The notes: generated from the sequence alone by a model not told the origin. Numbered from the stretch's first letter, positions 44,992-54,797 are shown. The stretch: 64,000 bases of DNA from Bacteroidia bacterium (GCA_030158725.1 JAOASJ010000127.1:35511-99510), one strand, 5' to 3'. Program-made: numbers and translations.

Positions 44992-46013
44992 TGTCTAAGA
45001 AGGTAGCTGTAGTCATATTAAATTTTAACACCAGAGAATTTCTAGAGAAGTTCTTGCCTTCGGTTAGTAAAACAAGCTATCCAAATACTGAAATTGTATT
45101 GGCAGACAATGCCTCAACAGACGATTCTGTGCAATTTGTAAAAGACAATTACCCACTTGTAAAAATTATCGTTTTAGAAAAAAACTATGGTTTTACAGGA
45201 GGTTACAATAGGGCTTTGAAGCAAGTAGAAGCCGATTATTATGTGTTATTAAACAGCGATGTTGAAGTTGATCCTCATTGGATAGAACCGATGTTGAATC
45301 TTATTGAATCTAATCCTTCAATTGCCGCTATTCAGCCTAAGCTTTTGGCTTGGCATCAAAAAGATACCTTTGAATACGCAGGCGCTTCAGGAGGTTATAT
45401 AGACAAGTATGGTTTTCCTTTTTGCAGAGGAAGAATTTTTGAGCATTTGGAAAAGGACCATAAACAATACGACAACGACAAGAAAGTTTTCTGGGCCAGT
45501 GGTGCTGCATTGTTTGTTCAAGCAGATTTATACCACAGTTCTGGGGGTTTGGATGAAGATTTTTTCGCCCACATGGAAGAAATTGATTTGTGTTGGCGCT
45601 TGCAGAACGCTGGACATGAAGTTTGGATATGCCCAGAAAGCGTGGTTTACCACGTGGGAGGTGGAACTTTACAAAAGACCAATCCTAGAAAAACGTATTA
45701 CAATTTCAGAAATGGATTGATATTGTTGCTTAAAAATTTACCAGCAAACAAACTATTTTCTGTAATCGCATTTAGAATATTGCTAGACCATATAGCCGCA
45801 CTAAGGTTTTTAAGCCAAGGAAAATGGGGTGATTTTAAAGCCATCATGTCTGCGCACAGGCATTTTATTTTAAGGTATAAATATTGGAAAAGCAAAAGGG
45901 TGGTGCACAATGGCAATCAAGCATACTTTGGACAAGAAGTATACAAAGGCAGTATTGTATGGGCGCATTTCAAACGCAAAATCAAAACATTTTCAGGTTT
46001 AGGAATGAATTAA
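44991..46013 (+). CDS. Family 2 glycosyltransferase
   Basis: A 340-residue GT-A enzyme. It has the N-terminal VVILNFNTREFL strand, the nucleotide-sugar motif ADNASTDDS, the DxD equivalent in LLNSDVEVDPHW and the acceptor-side MEEIDLCWRLQNAGHEVW motif. This subfamily often acts as a rhamnosyltransferase (WbbL-like), which would fit rfbA/rfbB nearby, but the donor is not determined. A C-terminal amphipathic region may touch the membrane. It is coupled to the upstream hypothetical gene. Confidence 0.9.
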   Translation: MSKKVAVVILNFNTREFLEKFLPSVSKTSYPNTEIVLADNASTDDSVQFVKDNYPLVKIIVLEKNYGFTGGYNRALKQVEADYYVLLNSDVEVDPHWIEPMLNLIESNPSIAAIQPKLLAWHQKDTFEYAGASGGYIDKYGFPFCRGRIFEHLEKDHKQYDNDKKVFWASGAALFVQADLYHSSGGLDEDFFAHMEEIDLCWRLQNAGHEVWICPESVVYHVGGGTLQKTNPRKTYYNFRNGLILLLKNLPANKLFSVIAFRILLDHIAALRFLSQGKWGDFKAIMSAHRHFILRYKYWKSKRVVHNGNQAYFGQEVYKGSIVWAHFKRKIKTFSGLGMN

Positions 46014-46023
46014 TTCTCCTGTT

Positions 46024-46728
46024 GTGGCAAAATCAAATAAAAAGATTGTTGTATTAAGTGGCGCTGGCATGAGCGCTGAAAGTGGTATTAAAACTTTCAG
46101 AGATGCTGGTGGCTTGTGGGAGGGTTATGATATTATGGAAGTGGCGAGCATACAGGCTTGGCATAAAAACCCGGTTTTGGTTACCGATTTTTACAACCAA
46201 AGACGCAAGCAATTGGCAGAAGTTAGTCCCAATCTTGGGCATATTGCTTTGGCTGAATTGGAAAGGCATTTTGATGTTCATATTGTAACACAGAATGTAG
46301 ACGATTTACACGAACGCGCTGGTTCAAGCAATATACTTCATTTACATGGTGAATTGCGCAAAATGAGACCCGTGAACAGCGAACATGAAACCATAGACAT
46401 TGGCTACCAAGCGAGTGAATACGGGACTCGAAATGAGGCAGGCGACTTGTTAAGGCCATTTATTGTTTGGTTTGGTGAAGAAGTGCCCATGATAGAAAAA
46501 GCAATTGAAACTATAGTAGATGCGGATATTTTAATTGTGGTTGGAACCTCATTGGAAGTGTATCCAGCAGCTGGATTGTTGCACTATTTTCCCAATAAAA
46601 ACCCAATATTTTTAATCGATCCAAATAGACATGAGGGATTGAGTAAATCGAATTTGCGCTTAATTAAAAGCACTGCGGCAGAAGCGTTGCCCAAATTGGC
46701 TGAAATGCTAATTGAAAAGTACATTTAA
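46024..46728 (+). CDS. cobB: Sirtuin-type NAD-dependent deacylase lacking zinc cysteines
   Basis: A 234-residue protein from GTG 46024 (no ATG is available). The Rossmann-fold motifs are intact: GAGMSAESGIKTFRD, TQNVDDLHERAGS with the catalytic His in LHLHGEL, VWFGEEVP and VVGTSLEVYPAA. DFYNQRRKQL contains the Tyr-x-x-Arg pair of class III (SIRT5/CobB-like) enzymes that remove succinyl or malonyl groups. The zinc-ribbon region between HGEL and RPFIVWFGE has no cysteine; in fact the whole protein has none. It is therefore probably a zinc-free variant, as seen in some Bacteroidota. Confidence 0.87.
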   Translation: MAKSNKKIVVLSGAGMSAESGIKTFRDAGGLWEGYDIMEVASIQAWHKNPVLVTDFYNQRRKQLAEVSPNLGHIALAELERHFDVHIVTQNVDDLHERAGSSNILHLHGELRKMRPVNSEHETIDIGYQASEYGTRNEAGDLLRPFIVWFGEEVPMIEKAIETIVDADILIVVGTSLEVYPAAGLLHYFPNKNPIFLIDPNRHEGLSKSNLRLIKSTAAEALPKLAEMLIEKYI

Positions 46729-46792
46729 TCTGGACCGACTTTTTTTCTCAATTTCTTGTACTAGATTAACCTTTAATAAGGATTAAATTTCG

Positions 46793-46800
46793 TAACTTTG
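46793..46800 (+). promoter_or_regulatory. -7 box upstream of purF
   Basis: TAACTTTG is a perfect TAnnTTTG match, 16 bases before the ATG at 46817. An imperfect inverted repeat (TTAACCTT ... AAGGATTAA, 46766-46786) lies just upstream where an operator could sit. The -33 element is unclear. Confidence 0.55.
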
Positions 46801-46816
46801 CAGTCAATTTTAAATC

Positions 46817-48709
46817 ATGAGTGATGCCATAAAGCACGAATGCGGTGTCGCATTCATAAGGCTTCTAAAACCCCTAGAGTATTTTAACGAAAAATATGGA
46901 ACGCCATTTTACGGCCTGAAAAAATTGCAATTGCTAATGGCAAAGCAAATTAACAGGGGGCAAGATGGAGCAGGTATTGGGGTTATTAAATTAGATCCCC
47001 AATTTGGTCAACGTTACATTGCCCGCAAACGTTCAAATTCTAAAAATCCAGTTGCTGATATTTTTGAAGATGTGAATTTATCACTTTCAGAATTGGACCA
47101 AGACAATTTGAAAAATGGTTTGTATTTGAAAGAACACTTTCCGTATGCAGGTGAATTGTTGTTGGGTCATTTAAGATACGGAACCCACGGTGGCAATAGT
47201 TTAGAAAATTTACATCCATTCTTAAGACAAAACAATTGGATGTGTAGAAACTTGGTTTTGGCCGGTAACTACAACTTAACCAATGTCGATGAGTTATTTA
47301 CCCAACTAATTGAATTGGGTCAACAGCCTAAAGAAATTAGTGACAACGTAACCATGCTTGAAAAAATCGGACATTTCTTGGATGAAGAAAATGAAAGATT
47401 GTTTAAAATTTACAAACAAGAAGGCTACTCTAATTTTGAAATCACCGAGAAAATAAAAGACAATTTATCGGTTGAAAATATTTTAAGAAATGCGTTTAAA
47501 CGCACCGATGGTGGTTATAATATGGTTGGTATGATTGGGCATGGCGCTTCTTTTGTGGTGCGCGATCCGAATGGTATCAGACCAAGTTTTTGGTATGCAA
47601 ACGATGAATTGTTGGTGGTAGCAAGTGAGCGTCCAGCTATCATGACGGCCTTCAATATCCCTTACCAAGACATTAAAGAAGTAACACCAGGTTGCGCTTT
47701 AATTATCAATAAAGATGGTTCATATAAGGAATCTAGAATTCTAGATCCGAAACCGTTAAAAGCTTGTTCATTTGAGCGCATTTATTTCTCAAGAGGAAAT
47801 GATGCTGACATCTATAGAGAAAGAAAAAATTTAGGTAAGCTTTTAGCACCTAAGGTTCTTGAAAAATTGAATTACAACATTGAAAACACTGTATTTGCAT
47901 ATATTCCAAATACAGCTGCTACTTCATTTTACGGAATGATAGATGGTATCAATGATTGGTTGAAGATTCACCGTTCTGAAGTCTTGATGGCTGAAAAAGA
48001 CAGTTTAACACCTGAGCGTATTCAAGAAATTCTAACCTATAGAATTAGACGTGAAAAGATATTGGTGAAGGACGCTAAAATGCGCACCTTTATTACCAAT
48101 GATACCGATAGAGAAGACATCGTTGGACACGCTTACGATGTAACTTATGGCATTATTGAACCAAATCAAGATACCTTGGTTATTATTGATGACTCAATTG
48201 TTCGTGGTACCACTTTAAAGACCAGTATCTTAAAAATATTGGGCCGTTTAAAACCTAAAAAGATTATAGTAGTTTCAAGTGCTCCTCAAATTTTATTCCC
48301 TGATTGTTATGGAATAGACATGAGTAGATTGAAAGATTTTGTTGCTTTTAGAGCTTTATTGGAATTGTTAAAAGACAACAATCTTGAACACAAATTAAAC
48401 GAAACTTACGAACTGTGTAAGATTGAAATGCATAAGCCATCAGAGGAAATGATCAACCGTGTGATTGACCTGTATAAGCTTTTCACCACAGAGCAAATTT
48501 CTAAAAAGATAGCAGAGATTGTTACTCCTGAGAATTTTGAACCAGAAGTTGAAATTATATTCCAAACCGTAGAAGATTTGCATATTGCTTGCCCTGACAA
48601 TACCGGTGATTGGTACTTTACAGGCGATTTCCCTACCCCTGGTGGAAACAAAATCACCAATAGAGCATTTATCTACTTCATGGAGAAAAACAATGCCAGA
48701 GCCTATTAA
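46817..48709 (+). CDS. purF: Amidophosphoribosyltransferase
   Basis: First enzyme of purine synthesis, making phosphoribosylamine from PRPP and glutamine. The 630-residue protein is the long form found in Bacteroidota. It has an 8-residue propeptide before the nucleophile Cys9 (HECGVAF), exposed after processing. The N-terminal Ntn glutaminase domain has NRGQDGAG, HLRYGTHGG and GNYNLTN. The PRTase domain has the PRPP-binding motif LVIIDDSIVRGTTLKT. A C-terminal extension of about 100 residues after the usual end has no known role. Confidence 0.9.
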   Translation: MSDAIKHECGVAFIRLLKPLEYFNEKYGTPFYGLKKLQLLMAKQINRGQDGAGIGVIKLDPQFGQRYIARKRSNSKNPVADIFEDVNLSLSELDQDNLKNGLYLKEHFPYAGELLLGHLRYGTHGGNSLENLHPFLRQNNWMCRNLVLAGNYNLTNVDELFTQLIELGQQPKEISDNVTMLEKIGHFLDEENERLFKIYKQEGYSNFEITEKIKDNLSVENILRNAFKRTDGGYNMVGMIGHGASFVVRDPNGIRPSFWYANDELLVVASERPAIMTAFNIPYQDIKEVTPGCALIINKDGSYKESRILDPKPLKACSFERIYFSRGNDADIYRERKNLGKLLAPKVLEKLNYNIENTVFAYIPNTAATSFYGMIDGINDWLKIHRSEVLMAEKDSLTPERIQEILTYRIRREKILVKDAKMRTFITNDTDREDIVGHAYDVTYGIIEPNQDTLVIIDDSIVRGTTLKTSILKILGRLKPKKIIVVSSAPQILFPDCYGIDMSRLKDFVAFRALLELLKDNNLEHKLNETYELCKIEMHKPSEEMINRVIDLYKLFTTEQISKKIAEIVTPENFEPEVEIIFQTVEDLHIACPDNTGDWYFTGDFPTPGGNKITNRAFIYFMEKNNARAY

Positions 48710-48737
48710 AACGGTTTTGAACTTTTAAGACTTTATT

Positions 48738-49310
48738 ATGATTCTGTTGATTGATAACTACGATTCATTTACGTACAATCTAACAGATTATTTTGCGCAA
48801 TTGGGAGAAGATATCCTTTTGTTCAAAAATGATGAAATAAAGGCCGCTGATTTAAGCCAATTGAATTTTGATAAAATTGTTATTTCTCCTGGTCCAAATA
48901 GACCTAAGGACGCCGGGAATTTAATGTCAATTATTGAAGCCACTTACCAATCGTATCCAATTTTAGGTATTTGTTTAGGCCACCAAGCTTTAGGTGAATT
49001 TTTTGGTGCCCATTTAACCCATGCTGCAGAACCCATGCATGGCAAGGTTTCCCGAATTCAGAACAATGGTGAGGGGATATATAAAAATTTGCCAAGTGAA
49101 TTTAATGTCTGCCGTTACCACAGTTTGATTTTAGAAAATTTAGACAATACTGGACTCTTGCAAAATGCACAAACCCTAGACAATGAATGTATGGGCATAG
49201 TGCATACCCAATGGCCTATAGTAGGGATGCAGTTTCACCCCGAAGCAATACTAAGCGAATATGGACTCGACTTATTGAAAAATTGGTTGGATAGCACTAA
49301 GACTTCTTAA
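48738..49310 (+). CDS. Glutamine amidotransferase subunit (PabA/TrpG)
   Basis: A 190-residue class I amidotransferase that supplies ammonia to aminodeoxychorismate or anthranilate synthase. It begins ILLIDNYDSFTYNL. The nucleophile cysteine is in LGICLGHQALGEFFG and the other triad members are in MQFHPEA. Sequence alone does not separate PabA from TrpG, and no partner (pabB or trpE) is adjacent, so no symbol is assigned. Its 3' end overlaps the convergent zinc-ribbon gene by 14 bases. Confidence 0.88.
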   Translation: MILLIDNYDSFTYNLTDYFAQLGEDILLFKNDEIKAADLSQLNFDKIVISPGPNRPKDAGNLMSIIEATYQSYPILGICLGHQALGEFFGAHLTHAAEPMHGKVSRIQNNGEGIYKNLPSEFNVCRYHSLILENLDNTGLLQNAQTLDNECMGIVHTQWPIVGMQFHPEAILSEYGLDLLKNWLDSTKTS

Positions 49311-49644
49311 CCAACATCAAAACCCCTTTGTCAATATTTAAGTAGCCAAATTCGTAGCAGAATTTATAGGTATTGCCGTTTTTGGTTTCATAAACATGGG
49401 TAAAGTACTCGAAGTTAAATCCTAAAACTTTTAAGGTCTTTTCAGAGATGCTGGTTTTGCCCGATTCAGGCAATAGATTTTGAAGTATTTTTCTATTCTT
49501 TCGCAACAAAGCATTGACATTTCTAACATAGATATTAGACTCTGTGTTTTGTCTGTTGTTATAGGAATTACGGCAGCTGTCGTTGCAAAATTTCTTATCA
49601 CTTCTACCATTAATGGTTTTTTCACATTCAAGGCAATTTTTCAT
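49297..49644 (-). CDS. Small zinc-ribbon protein
   Basis: A 115-residue protein with an N-terminal Cys4 zinc ribbon (NCLECEKTINGRSDKKFCNDSC; two CxxC-type pairs, key residues Cys4, Cys7, Cys19 and Cys23) followed by RNSYNNRQN, as in other short treble-clef proteins of Bacteroidota. The C-terminal part is an alpha/beta region with GFNFEYFTHVYETKNGNTY. It may bind nucleic acid, but this is inference. It is convergent with, and overlaps, the amidotransferase gene. Confidence 0.7.
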   Translation of the reverse strand: MKNCLECEKTINGRSDKKFCNDSCRNSYNNRQNTESNIYVRNVNALLRKNRKILQNLLPESGKTSISEKTLKVLGFNFEYFTHVYETKNGNTYKFCYEFGYLNIDKGVLMLVKKS

Positions 49645-49751
49645 AGTTACCCAAATTTAGAACATATTTTTTAAAATAACAAGTTGAAAAATTAAGACTG
49701 AAATTGAAAAACAAAGCCTTAAAGTTCGAAAAAATCACCCAAATTTGTAAG

Positions 49752-50816
49752 ATGAGAAAATCGCTTTCCTATCCAAGTTTTTTAATTGCCATTTGCATTT
49801 TGTTTTCCAATTGTCATGCAGGGGCAAAAGTCATGGCTCAGAAAATTGAAAAGCCTTTGAATATTATTTTGCTCATAGGCGACGGCATGGGCTTGGCTCA
49901 GATTTCAGCTGCAGCTTTTATGAATGGCGGTTTGGCTTTAGAGTTGTTCAAGAACATTGGCTTGGTAAAAACCTCGTCGGCCAACAATTATATCACAGAC
50001 AGTGCTGCGGGTGCTACAGCGTATAGCACTGGAGAGAAAACCTACAATGGGGCCATAGGATTAAGCAAAGATTCTATCTCATTGCCTACCATTTTAGAAA
50101 TGTCTGAGGCGCACGGATTGTCTACGGGACTAATAGCTACTTGCAGCATTACCCACGCTACTCCGGGTTCATTTTTTGGCCACCAAAAGAACCGTGAAAT
50201 GCACAAAGAAATAGCCAATGATTTTTATACAAAAGGCATTGACTATGTTGCCGGAACTGGCAAACCATATTTTGATATGAACCGATTGAAAGCGGATAAT
50301 TATACGGTGCATACGGGAAAAGATTTAATCGGTTTAGATGCCATTCAAAAATACTTTTGGTTTTACAACGACAGCATTGATGCACCTAAAAGTGCAGAAC
50401 GTGGCTTGTGGTTAAAACAGGCTACCTCTCAAGGCATTCAATTCTTATCGTCTAATAAGAAAGGTTTCTTTTTAATGGTAGAGGGAAGTCAAATAGATTG
50501 GGGAGGGCACGCCAATGATTTTAACTACACAGTTACCGAATTGATAGACTTTGACCATGCGGTAAGAGCGGCATTAGAATTTGCACAAAAGGATGGAAAT
50601 ACTTTGGTATTGGTAACGGCTGACCATGAAACAGGAGGCTTGTCATTGGATGCTGGCAGTTTGACCAATAAAACCATTGAGCACCATTACTCAAGCACCC
50701 ACCATTCAGGAATTATGGTGCCAATTTACGCCTATGGACCAGGCTCAGAATTGTTCACTGGAACCATAGAAAATACGGATGTATTTAAGAAGATGAAAAG
50801 CCTATACGGCTTTTAA
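49752..50816 (+). CDS. Alkaline phosphatase (exported lipoprotein)
   Basis: A 354-residue PhoA-superfamily enzyme from ATG 49752. The frame extends 16 codons upstream but without a signal sequence. The N-terminus is a lipoprotein-type signal (LFSNC). Metal and catalytic blocks are visible: LIGDGMGLAQ, the phospho-acceptor serine in TDSAAGATAYSTGEK, TPGSFFGH, EGSQIDWGGHAND, TADHETGG and HHSGIMVPI. It hydrolyses phosphate monoesters outside the cytoplasm. A weak -7-like CAAATTTG lies at 49740-49747. No Pho-type regulator is adjacent. Confidence 0.9.
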   Translation: MRKSLSYPSFLIAICILFSNCHAGAKVMAQKIEKPLNIILLIGDGMGLAQISAAAFMNGGLALELFKNIGLVKTSSANNYITDSAAGATAYSTGEKTYNGAIGLSKDSISLPTILEMSEAHGLSTGLIATCSITHATPGSFFGHQKNREMHKEIANDFYTKGIDYVAGTGKPYFDMNRLKADNYTVHTGKDLIGLDAIQKYFWFYNDSIDAPKSAERGLWLKQATSQGIQFLSSNKKGFFLMVEGSQIDWGGHANDFNYTVTELIDFDHAVRAALEFAQKDGNTLVLVTADHETGGLSLDAGSLTNKTIEHHYSSTHHSGIMVPIYAYGPGSELFTGTIENTDVFKKMKSLYGF

Positions 50817-50817
50817 A

Positions 50818-51576
50818 TTATCGTGAACTTATAAGTTGTAGCAAACGCTCCACTTTATCGTGGGTTATGCTCACTTGGTGTTTGCCATTTAGGAGTAAAT
50901 AACCACCATCACTTTTAATGTATTCACTAACAAATTGGGCATTTATAAGATAGGATTTGTGTACACGGATAAAAGCTTCAGAAAAACTTAAGAGGTCTTC
51001 AAAATGCTTAAGGTTTTTACTGATAAGAAATTTTGATTCATCGTTTAAAATAATTTCTGAATAGGCACCATCGGCTTTAATTAACACAATGTCGTTGATG
51101 TCAATAAACTTGATGGTTTGACCAATAGCAACAGCAATTTTTTTATGTCCACCTGACTCTAAATTTTGTTTTAGGGTAGAGAATTTCAAAATATTTTCTT
51201 CTTTGTTATGTTTTTTAATCACTCGGTTTACAGCCTCGCGAATCAATTCTGGTTGTATCGGTTTTAGAATATAATCGATGGCTGACAGTCTGAAAGCTTG
51301 CAAGGCATATTCGTTGTAAGCAGTTGTAAAGACAATATCAAAATCAATTTCATCTTCATTAAAGAAGTCTAGAATTTGCAGTCCGCTATATCCTGGCATA
51401 TCTATGTCGAGGAAAACCAAATTTGGCTTGTGTTTTTTTATGGCTTTAACGCCTTCAGGAAGGTCTTGGCAAGTTGCTACAACATTTACCTCATCCGCAC
51501 ATGTATCATCGATTATGGCTTGAAGCATCTTAACTGCTCTTGGCTCATCATCAATTATTATCGCATTTATCACCAT
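50818..51576 (-). CDS. LytTR-family response regulator
   Basis: A 252-residue regulator. The receiver domain has acidic residues IIDDEP and phospho-acceptor Asp57 in LVFLDIDMPGYSG; the conserved Thr is in FTTAYNEYALQAF and Lys in YILKPI. The C-terminal LytTR DNA-binding domain (about residues 155-250) has FIDINDIVLIKADGAYSEI, FIRVHKSYLIN and VSITHDKVERLL. It lies 60 bases downstream of the propeller-type sensor kinase, its likely partner. It ends 1 base from the convergent alkaline phosphatase stop. Confidence 0.93.
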   Translation of the reverse strand: MVINAIIIDDEPRAVKMLQAIIDDTCADEVNVVATCQDLPEGVKAIKKHKPNLVFLDIDMPGYSGLQILDFFNEDEIDFDIVFTTAYNEYALQAFRLSAIDYILKPIQPELIREAVNRVIKKHNKEENILKFSTLKQNLESGGHKKIAVAIGQTIKFIDINDIVLIKADGAYSEIILNDESKFLISKNLKHFEDLLSFSEAFIRVHKSYLINAQFVSEYIKSDGGYLLLNGKHQVSITHDKVERLLQLISSR

Positions 51577-51636
51577 ACAAATTTGCGTGTTTTATTTTGA
51601 ATTTCTTTTTGCGTTTTATCTCTTAAAGTTCTTGGT

Positions 51637-54528
51637 TTATAAAACAGGTATATTGATTTGCACCAAAGTTCCTGTTGCATTTCCATATTGATCGGTTTTA
51701 TCAATAATGATAACACTGATATTGTTCTTAGTGTCTTTGTTTAAAATTTCTAAACGTGTTTTATTCGCTTCACTCGAGAACGAGCTGTGTTTTTGGGTAC
51801 GCTTTTCGTTTATTTCATTGGCTCTCTTTCGGCCCACACCATTATCTTCTATGCGCACTTCAATGCTGTTTTTAAGTTCGTTGTGCTTGAATTTTATTTC
51901 AAGATAACGCTTATTCGTCTTGTGCATTAAGCCATGTTTAATGGCATTTTCTACATAAGGTTGAATCAACATTGGCATTACTCTAAATTGGTCTTTGAAG
52001 GGTATGTTTTCAAATAAAATATTGTATTCAAAGGTGTCTTCAAAACGCATTTTTTCGAGCTGCAAATACAAGTCTAATGTTTCGTGTTCTTCACTTAAAG
52101 TAATGGTCTCGTTGTTCGATTGGTCAAGAATTTTTCGGGTTAAAACAGAGAATTTCCCCAGGTAATTAATGGCCTGTTTTTTATCGTTCAAATAGATATA
52201 GCTTTGTATGGTGTTCAAGGCGTTAAACAGAAAATGAGGATTCATCTGCGATTTGATGCTGCTTAAAATGTTTTGTTGTAAAGCTTTTTCCAACTTGAAT
52301 TTTTCTATCTCAGATTTACTTTTTTCACGAATACTTCTAACTCTGTATTTGTAAATAATTATGGCTAATAGGCCTAAGGAAATTAAGATTAGTATGTAAA
52401 ACCAAACAGAAGTCCAGTAAGGTGATTCAATGGTGAATTCTATTGATTTAACTTGATTCAAACCCTTTTGACGAATGCTTAATTTGTATTTTCCGGGACT
52501 TAATTGGTTGAGGTAAATATCTGTTTGGCCTTTGTTTAAAAGATACCATTTACTCTTGTTAAGTGTGTATTCAAATTCAACGTTACCAAGTACCAAAGCA
52601 GCAGGCACATCGATAGATATGGTAAAGCTATTTTCGGAAGGTTTAAATACCAAATTGTCAAAATTGTAAATAGTCCTTTCACCACATTGAATGGTTCTAT
52701 AATACATTTCAACTGGGGCAATAGATTTAATGAACTCGTTCAAATCCACTGCATATAAATTTTGCCCAGATATTAAATACAGTTCTTGATCACTAATACT
52801 AAAATCAGTACAATTTCTTAGGTTTACCGAACCTATATTAGAATAAGATAAAATTTTAAAAGTTTTGGTGTTGATGCTGTGAATACCTTTCTCACTTAAC
52901 ACCCAAATATAATCTCCATCGTGTTTAATTTTGATAATGGTATTGCCTATGGTGCTATTGATTGCATTTAAATGGCTTACAATTTTACCATTGCTCAAAA
53001 TGTATATGCCAGATTGAATGGTACCAACAATTATGTACGGATTAAGGTAATCGATAATGGTGGTATAAATAGGTTCTCCCTTGTCTTTAACCTGAACTAT
53101 GGCTTCATTCTTTTTCTGCATGAAAAAGCCTGGCACACCTCCAAAATAAAATGTTGTGTTTAGGGTATCAAATCCGACACAATTATAACGGCCATTGATG
53201 GGGTATTTAAATACAACATCATCCATACCAATGAAGGTTCTGTTTTGGGTTAAACGTTTAATGGTTGAATTGGAATTTTGATGTCTATAAACAGAATTAG
53301 ACGTGGCTAAAAAAACATTTTCACCCTTATCCATCACGATGTCTTTCATAGCCAATTCTGGAAAGTAATCGTGCTGTTTGAGGTTTGTATCTAAATATAA
53401 GAATTTACTATTGCCCAAAACCAAGCGTTTATTTTGCAAACTCTTGATCATGATAATTGGCTTCTCATTTAAATAGTGGTTGTAATCACCAACTTTAATG
53501 ATTTTATTTTTATCAATTTTATAAAGGACATTGCTTTGCGTAATGCAAAAGGCGCTTTTATTAAATTGAACCAAACGCAAGAATGGATCTTCTATATTAT
53601 TACCCAATCTTCTGAGTTTACCTGCCGGTACAAACAGCAAGCCTTCATTGAGTGTAGAAAACCACTCGTTTCCAATTTTGTCCTTGGCATAATGGGTAAA
53701 ACTGTGGTTGCTGTTGATGATTTCACTGCTTATACTGTCTTCATATATTTTTACTTTATGAATATTACCCGTGGTAAAAAGTATCAAGCTGTTGTCTATA
53801 ATTTCACTGTAGTTGTAATTAAAATTAAGATCAATTGGTTTTAACTGTTTCTTTTGCTTCAGGCTGTAGCTAAGTAGTTGGTTGATGTTGTTGTATGAAC
53901 CAAGCAATACAGAGCCATTGTAATAGATTGGAGGAAACTTATTTTCTCCATTAAGTTTTGTTGAATCTAATTTTTGATTTTTATACGTGTAGAAATAATT
54001 GCCCTTAATATTCATGAAATGAACCGCATCTCCATTTTGCACAAAGCCTTGAATGGGGATGCCTAAAAAGGTTGTGTGTTCTTCTTTGGTTTTTGGGTTA
54101 ATTTCCACCAAGCCTCCTTGGGCATTGAACAACATATTGCCATTGCTTAGAAAAACAATACGCAAGGTATTTGAAGGGTATTTTAAATCGAAGGAACGAA
54201 ACAGTTTCATTTCATCGTTTTGAATATAATAAACCTGCAAACCTAAATTGGTCATCCAAACCGTATTGTCTGGCCCTATATACAAATCGGTGTATACGTT
54301 TGATTTCTGATTGGGGTTGTTGTAGTTTTTAAACGTATTGCCATCATAACGGCTTATACCTTTGTCGTGGGCTAGCCACAAGAATCCTTTATGGTCAAAT
54401 CGAATTTTAAAAATATTGTTGGAAGGAAGCCCATCCTTTAAGTTGAAAAATTTGAAAACTTTATCTTGAGCAGTTAAACTACTCAGGGTCAGAATGAAGA
54501 AAATCGAAAAGTTTAAAAGTTTTCTCAC
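51637..54528 (-). CDS. LytS-type sensor kinase with periplasmic propeller
   Basis: A 963-residue membrane sensor. A signal peptide is followed by two-component-regulator propeller repeats (GLPSNNIFKIRFDHKGFLWL and similar, through about residue 620), then a Y_Y_Y-like sandwich (FEYTLNKSKWYLLNKGQTD) and one membrane helix near residues 716-738. The cytoplasmic His_kinase domain has the phospho-acceptor His765 in SQMNPHFLFNAL, and the ATPase has PMLIQPYVENAIKHG and EDNGVGR. This is the LytS/YehU kinase class and fits the LytTR regulator downstream. Many propellers sense polysaccharides; the ligand here is unknown. Confidence 0.9.
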   Translation of the reverse strand: MRKLLNFSIFFILTLSSLTAQDKVFKFFNLKDGLPSNNIFKIRFDHKGFLWLAHDKGISRYDGNTFKNYNNPNQKSNVYTDLYIGPDNTVWMTNLGLQVYYIQNDEMKLFRSFDLKYPSNTLRIVFLSNGNMLFNAQGGLVEINPKTKEEHTTFLGIPIQGFVQNGDAVHFMNIKGNYFYTYKNQKLDSTKLNGENKFPPIYYNGSVLLGSYNNINQLLSYSLKQKKQLKPIDLNFNYNYSEIIDNSLILFTTGNIHKVKIYEDSISSEIINSNHSFTHYAKDKIGNEWFSTLNEGLLFVPAGKLRRLGNNIEDPFLRLVQFNKSAFCITQSNVLYKIDKNKIIKVGDYNHYLNEKPIIMIKSLQNKRLVLGNSKFLYLDTNLKQHDYFPELAMKDIVMDKGENVFLATSNSVYRHQNSNSTIKRLTQNRTFIGMDDVVFKYPINGRYNCVGFDTLNTTFYFGGVPGFFMQKKNEAIVQVKDKGEPIYTTIIDYLNPYIIVGTIQSGIYILSNGKIVSHLNAINSTIGNTIIKIKHDGDYIWVLSEKGIHSINTKTFKILSYSNIGSVNLRNCTDFSISDQELYLISGQNLYAVDLNEFIKSIAPVEMYYRTIQCGERTIYNFDNLVFKPSENSFTISIDVPAALVLGNVEFEYTLNKSKWYLLNKGQTDIYLNQLSPGKYKLSIRQKGLNQVKSIEFTIESPYWTSVWFYILILISLGLLAIIIYKYRVRSIREKSKSEIEKFKLEKALQQNILSSIKSQMNPHFLFNALNTIQSYIYLNDKKQAINYLGKFSVLTRKILDQSNNETITLSEEHETLDLYLQLEKMRFEDTFEYNILFENIPFKDQFRVMPMLIQPYVENAIKHGLMHKTNKRYLEIKFKHNELKNSIEVRIEDNGVGRKRANEINEKRTQKHSSFSSEANKTRLEILNKDTKNNISVIIIDKTDQYGNATGTLVQINIPVL

Positions 54529-54760
54529 CTAGCAAATATGTCATTATTTTTAGTATTCTCCATCATTTTTAAATACAATGATTTTTTATAAGAGGCATAA
54601 AAAGTCTTAAGTGAATTCTTCTGCTGTTTTGATATACTGAAAAGCCCCTTTTATAAATTTACGGAAATTATGACAATACTCCCCACCATATTTGCATCAT
54701 AGTTTAATGGATTAAAACTTGAAAGCTTTAAGATATTAAAAACTAAAAGTAAAATACACA

Positions 54761-54797
54761 AACCAAAAAAGCCTATCTCAGATAGGCTTTTTTGGTT
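54761..54797. terminator. Perfect 17-bp palindromic terminator
   Basis: AACCAAAAAAGCCTATC pairs without mismatch with GATAGGCTTTTTTGGTT around a TCA loop. The stem includes its own T and A runs, so it would terminate transcription in either direction. Confidence 0.85.

Noticed and set aside
53476..53844. A 122-residue plus-strand frame within the sensor kinase gene
   Set aside because: Lies opposite the conserved propeller repeats; no independent evidence of coding.
54670..54702. A 10-codon frame (ATG to TAG) near the terminators upstream of the kinase
   Set aside because: Too short, without ribosome-binding or regulatory context to be called a leader peptide.
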